Shown here: positions 52,757 to 56,931 of the stretch, one piece after another | Position numbering within the stretch: position 1 is the stretch's first letter | Layout of the letters: every line of letters starts with the position of its first letter | Assembly: GCA_904502185.1 (NCBI GenBank) | Contig: CAJGDX010000004.1 | Location: forward strand, 1 to 56,931 | Direction of reading: 5' to 3' | Length of the DNA: 56,931 nt | DNA from: an uncultured Bacteroidaceae bacterium | Lineage (GTDB): Bacteria; Bacteroidota; Bacteroidia; Bacteroidales; Bacteroidaceae | The notes under the pieces: generated by a model | What the model was told of the DNA's origin: nothing | The model's input: the letters and a program-made list of their open reading frames with translations, nothing else | The model's database searches: none | Position numbers and translations under genes: made by a program

Positions 52757-54177
52757 TTGTCGGGGTCTGTTTTTATTACTTTGTATTCGGGTGAGTAGTG
52801 TATGAAGAATACTTTATTGTTTATGTAACTTCCGCGGTTGTTCTTACGGGTGAACTTGAAGCCAGATTGTGTGGGGGTGAAGTTTATGCTGTTTATGTTG
52901 GCGCCAATGTTGCTGCCGTAGAGGCTTGCTGCTTTCAGAAAGTAGTAGCCGATGTCGTAGCCTAACATTCCGTAGCGTGGGTAGCGGTTCTGCATGCTGC
53001 GGTTGTACCATTTTGCATATTGTGCCTGTATGTCGATGGCTTCGGGCAGCAGGTTGTTGGTGTAGAACGATGTGTAGAAGTATGTGTCTACTTCGTACAT
53101 GGCTTCGAGGTTGCTGCCGGCATATATCTGCCATTCGGGGTAGCCGAAGAGTGAGAACTCGGGTATGCTTGCGATGGTGTCGCGCTTGAGCACGAGTAGT
53201 GTGGGCAGTATGGTGTTGAACGTCTCTATCTTGCTCGAAGTGGGGATGAAGATGTTCTGTGTGTCGGGCTTCATCAGGCTTGCAACGTAGTCGCTGCCGC
53301 TGCTGTTTGCCATGCTTATGAGGCTGTCCATCAGTATGTTGGTGTAGCTGATGCCTTTCTGCTCAAGTGCTTTGTGAAGCTCGGTGGCAAACTCCTTCTC
53401 TTCGATGTCGTATGCATCCTTGACGAAGATGACGTTTGCGTCGCTGTATTTCTCGGTGAATATTTTAACTCCCTCTTCTACAATATATTTCTGCAACGAG
53501 TTTGCAATGAATACTTTGGGGTTGTTGTATATCTCTTCTTCCTTTACGGTGAAGGGTATTACAAGGGGGATGTTGTGCTGCTTGGCATATGTGGCAAGCT
53601 GCTTGTTGTGCTCGGGGTAGAGTGCGCCGATGAGTATGTCGCATTTGTCGAGTGCGCCGCTGTTGATAAGGCTGTCGAGGCTCTGTGTCGACTCACGGCT
53701 GTCGTATGTGTATATGTCGTAGGAGTGGCCTTCCTCCTTCAGTCTTTCCACTGCCAGCAGAATGCCTTCGTAGAACTCTATCATGCGTTCCTGCTCGGTG
53801 GGGGCATATTGGTCGAGCATGAAGGGGAGTATGATGGCTGCCCGTGTGGTTTTCTCTTTTTTCTCCTCTTTGGGCTGTTCTGTCTTTACGCTGTCCTTAA
53901 CCTCCTCTATCTGCTCTTTTTTCTGTGCAAAGGGGATGTAGAGCTTCATGCCCTTTTTCAGTTTCTGTGTGCTGAGTGAGGGGTTAAGCTCAATGATTGC
54001 TTCGCGTGTAACGCCATACTGTGTGGCTATTTTGTACAGGCTCTCCTCCTTCTCCACTATGTGGATGGATGCTATCTTCTTCTCCATCTGCGGGGGGATG
54101 GTGATGGAGTCTTTGGCTTTGGGTGTACAGGCTGCCAGCAGTGCCACTGAGGCTAAGATTATCAATAGGTTTCTCAT
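52753..54177 (-). CDS. LysM lipoprotein with periplasmic-binding-protein fold
   Basis: 474 residues. Lipobox LLAAC at residues 13-17; one LysM domain at about 38-82 (HIVEKEESLYKIATQYGVTR); a charged linker with KEEKKEK; then a type I periplasmic-binding fold (AAIILPFMLDQYAPTEQERM, TYDSRESTQSLDSLI, FSLFGYPEWQIYAGSNLEAM). It is a clear tandem paralogue of the upstream gene, sharing ILPFMLD.Y.PTEQ.RMIE.YEG. It probably binds peptidoglycan by LysM and a ligand by the PBP fold, but no transporter genes are present. It overlaps both neighbours by ATGA. Confidence 0.85.
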   Translation of the reverse strand: MRNLLIILASVALLAACTPKAKDSITIPPQMEKKIASIHIVEKEESLYKIATQYGVTREAIIELNPSLSTQKLKKGMKLYIPFAQKKEQIEEVKDSVKTEQPKEEKKEKTTRAAIILPFMLDQYAPTEQERMIEFYEGILLAVERLKEEGHSYDIYTYDSRESTQSLDSLINSGALDKCDILIGALYPEHNKQLATYAKQHNIPLVIPFTVKEEEIYNNPKVFIANSLQKYIVEEGVKIFTEKYSDANVIFVKDAYDIEEKEFATELHKALEQKGISYTNILMDSLISMANSSGSDYVASLMKPDTQNIFIPTSSKIETFNTILPTLLVLKRDTIASIPEFSLFGYPEWQIYAGSNLEAMYEVDTYFYTSFYTNNLLPEAIDIQAQYAKWYNRSMQNRYPRYGMLGYDIGYYFLKAASLYGSNIGANINSINFTPTQSGFKFTRKNNRGSYINNKVFFIHYSPEYKVIKTDPDK

Positions 54178-56012
54178 TTGTCAAAATCTATTTTTTCAAC
54201 TTTGTATTCAGGGGTGTAGTGTACAAAATATATCTTTTTGTTTACAAAACCGCCCCAGTTGTTTACTCGCTCGAATTTGAATCCTGTCTGTATGGGGGTG
54301 AAGGATATGTTCCTGATGTTGTCGGGCATCTCTTTTCCGTACTTTGAGGCTGCAAGCAGGAAGTAGTAGCCTGTGTCGTAACCCAGCATGCTGTAACGGG
54401 GGTAGATGTTCTGATAGGGGTGGCTGTACCACTGTATGTAGCTGTTCTGGAACCGTGCTGTTTCGGCAAACGATGCGTGGCTGAAGAATGAGGTGTAGAA
54501 GTATGTGCCTACTTCGTACATCTTGTCCTGCTGGTTGTTTGCGTATATCTGCCATTCAGGGTAGCCGAAGAGGGTGAATTCGGGTATGTCGTTCAGTGTG
54601 TCGTTCTTTATTATCAGCATCGATGCCAGCAGTGAACTGAGTGTGGTCTCGCTGCCCGATGTGGGGATGAAGATATTCCGGCGTTCGCTCTTCATGGCTA
54701 CTTTTATCGACTTGTAGTCGGGTTCGCTGCCCATGAATGGCTCCATGGTAATGGTAGTGTGGGGGATGCTTTTTTTGTCGAGTCCTTTTTTCAGTGTGGC
54801 GATGAATTCTTTTTTGTTGTTGTCGTTGTTGTTAATGAATATGATGTTTGCGTCGTGGAACTTGTGTGTGAAGTGGTCGGTTACTTCGGAGAAAAAGTAC
54901 GATTGCATGGTGTTTACAACATACACCATGGGGTTGCGGAATATCTCATCCTCCTTTGAGGTGAAGGGTATTACTAATGGGATATTCTTCTTTTGTGCGA
55001 AGCGTGCAAGCTCTTTGTTATGACGTGGGTGCAATGCTCCAAATATGATGTTCATCTTGTCGAGCTGTCCGCTTGCAAGCAACGGCTCAAGGCTTTTGCT
55101 CTCTTTCCCAGAGTCGAAGGTGCTTATCTCAAATGAATAGCCATACTGTTTCAGGCGCTCTACTGCCATCAGGAAACCTTCGTAATACTCTATCATGCGC
55201 GACTGCTCGGTGGGCGAGTAGGTGTCGAGCATAAAGGGGAGTATGACAGCTGCTTTAACAGCTCCTTCGATGGCGCTGTTTTTCTTCTCCTCTTCCTCTA
55301 TCTGCTTGAAGATTTCGGTGTTGCTTTGTTCTACCTCTTTCTCTTTCTGTGCTTTTGCTGCCATTTCGGCCAGTTCTCTCTGTGAGTAGGGTATGGCTAC
55401 GATGCTTTTGCGCTTCAGCTTCTTTTTTGTTATCTGCGGATTGGCTGCCAGCAGCTCCTCCTGGGTGATGCCGTAGCGTCGGGCAAGACTGTAAAGTGTT
55501 TCCCCCTTCTCTACCTTGTGCGTGGTGCGTATGGTGGGTAGGGTGTCGCTTTTCTCCTCTTTGGGCTGTTCTGTGGTCACCTTGACCGTTTGTGTGCGGG
55601 GTATGAGGATAACTTCGCCTGCGCGGAAGTTGTTGATGCTCAGTCCGGGGTTGGCTGCGCATATCTCCTGTGGTGTTATGCCAAACATTTGGCTCAGACG
55701 GTAGAGGGTCTCGCCGGGCTGTATGGTGTGATATTGTCGGCTGGCGTCTGTGTTTGTACCGTTGTCTGCCGGTGTCGCAGCTTTAGGCTTTTGGGCTATT
55801 TTCAGTTTGTAGCCGATGGCAAGTTTCTGCGCACATTCAGGGTTGAGGGCGATGATGTCGTCTACTGTCACTTCGTACATGCGCGAGATGGAGTAGAGTG
55901 TCTGTCCTTTGCTTACGGTGTGTATGAAGTGGTTGGCATTCTGTGCCGCGGCTTGCATCGAAGCGCAGAACAGTATGCAAAGTATGTATAATGTTTTGAT
56001 TACGGATTTCAT
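54174..56012 (-). CDS. Three-LysM periplasmic-binding-fold protein
   Basis: 612 residues. Signal peptide ending QAAAQ; three LysM domains (HTVSKGQTLYSISRMYEVTV, HTIQPGETLYRLSQMFGITP, HKVEKGETLYSLARRYGITQ) within about residues 28-210; a Glu/Lys-rich linker; then the same type I PBP fold as its downstream paralogue (ILPFMLDTYSPTEQSRMIEY). The start is the ATG just after the promoter; the frame extends 16 codons upstream into the minus-7 box. It is the first gene of the coupled operon. It has no lipobox, unlike the paralogue. Confidence 0.86.
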   Translation of the reverse strand: MKSVIKTLYILCILFCASMQAAAQNANHFIHTVSKGQTLYSISRMYEVTVDDIIALNPECAQKLAIGYKLKIAQKPKAATPADNGTNTDASRQYHTIQPGETLYRLSQMFGITPQEICAANPGLSINNFRAGEVILIPRTQTVKVTTEQPKEEKSDTLPTIRTTHKVEKGETLYSLARRYGITQEELLAANPQITKKKLKRKSIVAIPYSQRELAEMAAKAQKEKEVEQSNTEIFKQIEEEEKKNSAIEGAVKAAVILPFMLDTYSPTEQSRMIEYYEGFLMAVERLKQYGYSFEISTFDSGKESKSLEPLLASGQLDKMNIIFGALHPRHNKELARFAQKKNIPLVIPFTSKEDEIFRNPMVYVVNTMQSYFFSEVTDHFTHKFHDANIIFINNNDNNKKEFIATLKKGLDKKSIPHTTITMEPFMGSEPDYKSIKVAMKSERRNIFIPTSGSETTLSSLLASMLIIKNDTLNDIPEFTLFGYPEWQIYANNQQDKMYEVGTYFYTSFFSHASFAETARFQNSYIQWYSHPYQNIYPRYSMLGYDTGYYFLLAASKYGKEMPDNIRNISFTPIQTGFKFERVNNWGGFVNKKIYFVHYTPEYKVEKIDFDK

Positions 56013-56064
56013 TGTTTTCTTCTTTGCCTTTTTGAGGAGCTTTATCCTAAAGGTATTCAACTGG

Positions 56065-56072
56065 CAAAGTTA
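56065..56072 (-). promoter_or_regulatory. Minus-7 box of the LysM operon
   Basis: TAACTTTG on the minus strand, 53 bp before the chosen ATG, with TTTC at 56092-56095 (19-bp spacer) as a possible minus-33 box. Confidence 0.55.
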
Positions 56073-56136
56073 CAATATTTAGTCGAAAAAAGAAATAGCA
56101 GTTTGCTTGTTTTGTGGCTGTTTCTTAAGAGTGTGC

Positions 56137-56171
56137 AAAAAAAAGAGACTGCACCATCACGGTGCAGTCTC
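56137..56171 (-). terminator. Terminator of rpsA
   Basis: 11-bp stem (56145-56155 with 56161-56171) and 5-nt loop, followed on the minus strand by eight Ts. It lies 28 bp past the rpsA stop. Confidence 0.9.
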
Positions 56172-56199
56172 CATGGTTTATAGCTTAGCGTGGTGCTGA

Positions 56200-56931
56200 T
56201 TATTCGCCACCCTCGAGCTTGCTCTTAAGTGCTGCAAGTGCGTCGATGTCGCCAAGTGTTGTTGAAGCTGCCTGGTTCTGGATAGCAGGAGTCTCCTCAA
56301 CTGCTTTCTTTGTAGCTTTGCGAGCCTGTGCAGCAGCCTTCTTCTCTACCTTCTCCTCCTCTTTTGCAGCATCTTCGAAGATACGGCTGTGTGAGAGGAT
56401 GATGCGTTTAGCCTCTTTGTTGAACTCGATTACCTTGAATGAGAGCTTCTCGTCAGCCTTAGCCTGTGAACCGTCCTCTTTTACAAGGTGTTTGGGAGTT
56501 GCGAAACCTTCAACGCCGTAGGGGAGTGATACAACTGCGCCCTTGTCGATGAGCTCAGTGATTACACCCTCGTGGATTGAACCTACTGTGAATACTGTCT
56601 CGAATACATCCCAGGGGTTCTCCTCGAGCTGCTTGTGACCGAGGCTCAAGCGACGGTTCTCTTTGTCGATCTCGAGTACCTGTACCTCGATAACCTCACC
56701 AATCTGTGTGAACTCAGAGGGGTGCTTGATCTTCTTTGTCCAAGAGAGGTCGCTGATGTGGATAAGACCGTCTACGCCCTCCTCGATCTCAACGAAGATA
56801 CCGAAGTTTGTGAAGTTGCGTACCTTTGCAGTGTGCTTAGACTCAACGGGGTATTTCTCCTCGATGTTAGCCCAGGGATCCTCTCTGAGCTGCTTGATGC
56901 CGAGTGACATCTTACGCTCGTCGCGGTCGAG
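56200..56931 (-). CDS. rpsA: 30S ribosomal protein S1, C-terminal part (5' truncated)
   Basis: The frame is open to the window edge, so only the last 243 residues are visible. Two S1 RNA-binding domains can be read: VRNFTNFGIFVEIEEGVDGL with IHISDLSW, and a more divergent repeat IHEGVITELIDKGAVVSLPY. The linkers RRLSLGHKQLEENPWDVFE and GIKQLREDPWANIEEKYP are the repeat boundary signature of S1. The tail is Ala/Lys-rich and ends DALAALKSKLEGGE. It delivers mRNA to the ribosome. Confidence 0.95.
   Translation of the reverse strand, partial: LDRDERKMSLGIKQLREDPWANIEEKYPVESKHTAKVRNFTNFGIFVEIEEGVDGLIHISDLSWTKKIKHPSEFTQIGEVIEVQVLEIDKENRRLSLGHKQLEENPWDVFETVFTVGSIHEGVITELIDKGAVVSLPYGVEGFATPKHLVKEDGSQAKADEKLSFKVIEFNKEAKRIILSHSRIFEDAAKEEEKVEKKAAAQARKATKKAVEETPAIQNQAASTTLGDIDALAALKSKLEGGE

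Overview
The window is ordinary-looking chromosome from a member of the Bacteroidales, probably a gut lineage; I cannot place it at genus level. The evidence is GldE, DUF4271 and DUF4827 proteins, a LysM plus periplasmic-binding-protein operon, an AURKAIP1/COX24-type micro-protein, lipoproteins with acidic residues after the lipobox cysteine, and a recurring TAnnTTTG minus-7 promoter box (the Bacteroidetes sigma-ABfr type) upstream of many transcription units. No rRNA, CRISPR array, transposase or integrase gene was seen. Both ends cut a gene: nadE at the left and rpsA at the right.

Layout. 1-1.2 kb: 3' part of nadE, then tRNA-Glu(CTC) and tRNA-Ser(GCT). 1.3-12.7 kb: a surface-glycan and envelope cluster with a GNAT/FemAB-like protein, four glycosyltransferases, an acyltransferase-3 protein, a Wzx-like flippase, an M23 peptidase and a C69 dipeptidase. 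12.7-19.7 kb: phosphohexomutase, RNase G, a 30-aa ribosome-associated protein, HU, SSB, gldE and a phosphopantetheinyl transferase. 19.9-24.1 kb: the leftward run ahcY, LOG-family, DUF4271, hemD, rnpA, yidD. 27.3-31.7 kb: comM/yifB, a thioredoxin-fold lipoprotein and typA. 31.9-40.9 kb: rpsO, a GH27 alpha-galactosidase, efp, a glycosyltransferase, radC, sufT-like, lpxH, a DHH phosphoesterase, a DUF4827 lipoprotein and glmM. 41.0-44.7 kb: lysA, lysC, ftsE and rpmH. 44.8-56 kb: a 902-aa secreted protein, galE, an S9 peptidase, rpsP, and a translationally coupled barrel/LysM/LysM operon before rpsA.

The accessory part is 24.2-27.3 kb, between ahcY and comM. It is much more AT-rich than its flanks (sampled 60-base lines: 19/60 G+C at 26101-26160 against 37/60 at 27601-27660). 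It encodes a membrane-anchored TIR protein, a membrane-anchored protein ending in an HNH/EndoVII-like nuclease signature, and a lipoprotein-like membrane protein. The last two lie between two copies of the 3' end of comM: 103 bp of the gene tail are exactly repeated 1,805 bp away, and the displaced copy still reads through to an in-frame stop with a different last few codons (ENWGT instead of EGWGA). This looks like insertion of a small cassette that brought its own comM tail, and it is the best candidate here for an undescribed mobile defence or toxin cassette system.

Most other genes are housekeeping. Functional links visible in the sequence are the lipid A and amino-sugar genes (lpxH, glmM, galE), the DAP/lysine genes (lysC, lysA) cotranscribed with ftsE, and ATGA stop/start couplings at typA/lipoprotein, LOG/DUF4271, rnpA/yidD, GT2/GT4, GT2/M23 and through the LysM/LysM/barrel operon. 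Coordinates and motifs were read by eye; family names come from recognised motifs, with no database search.
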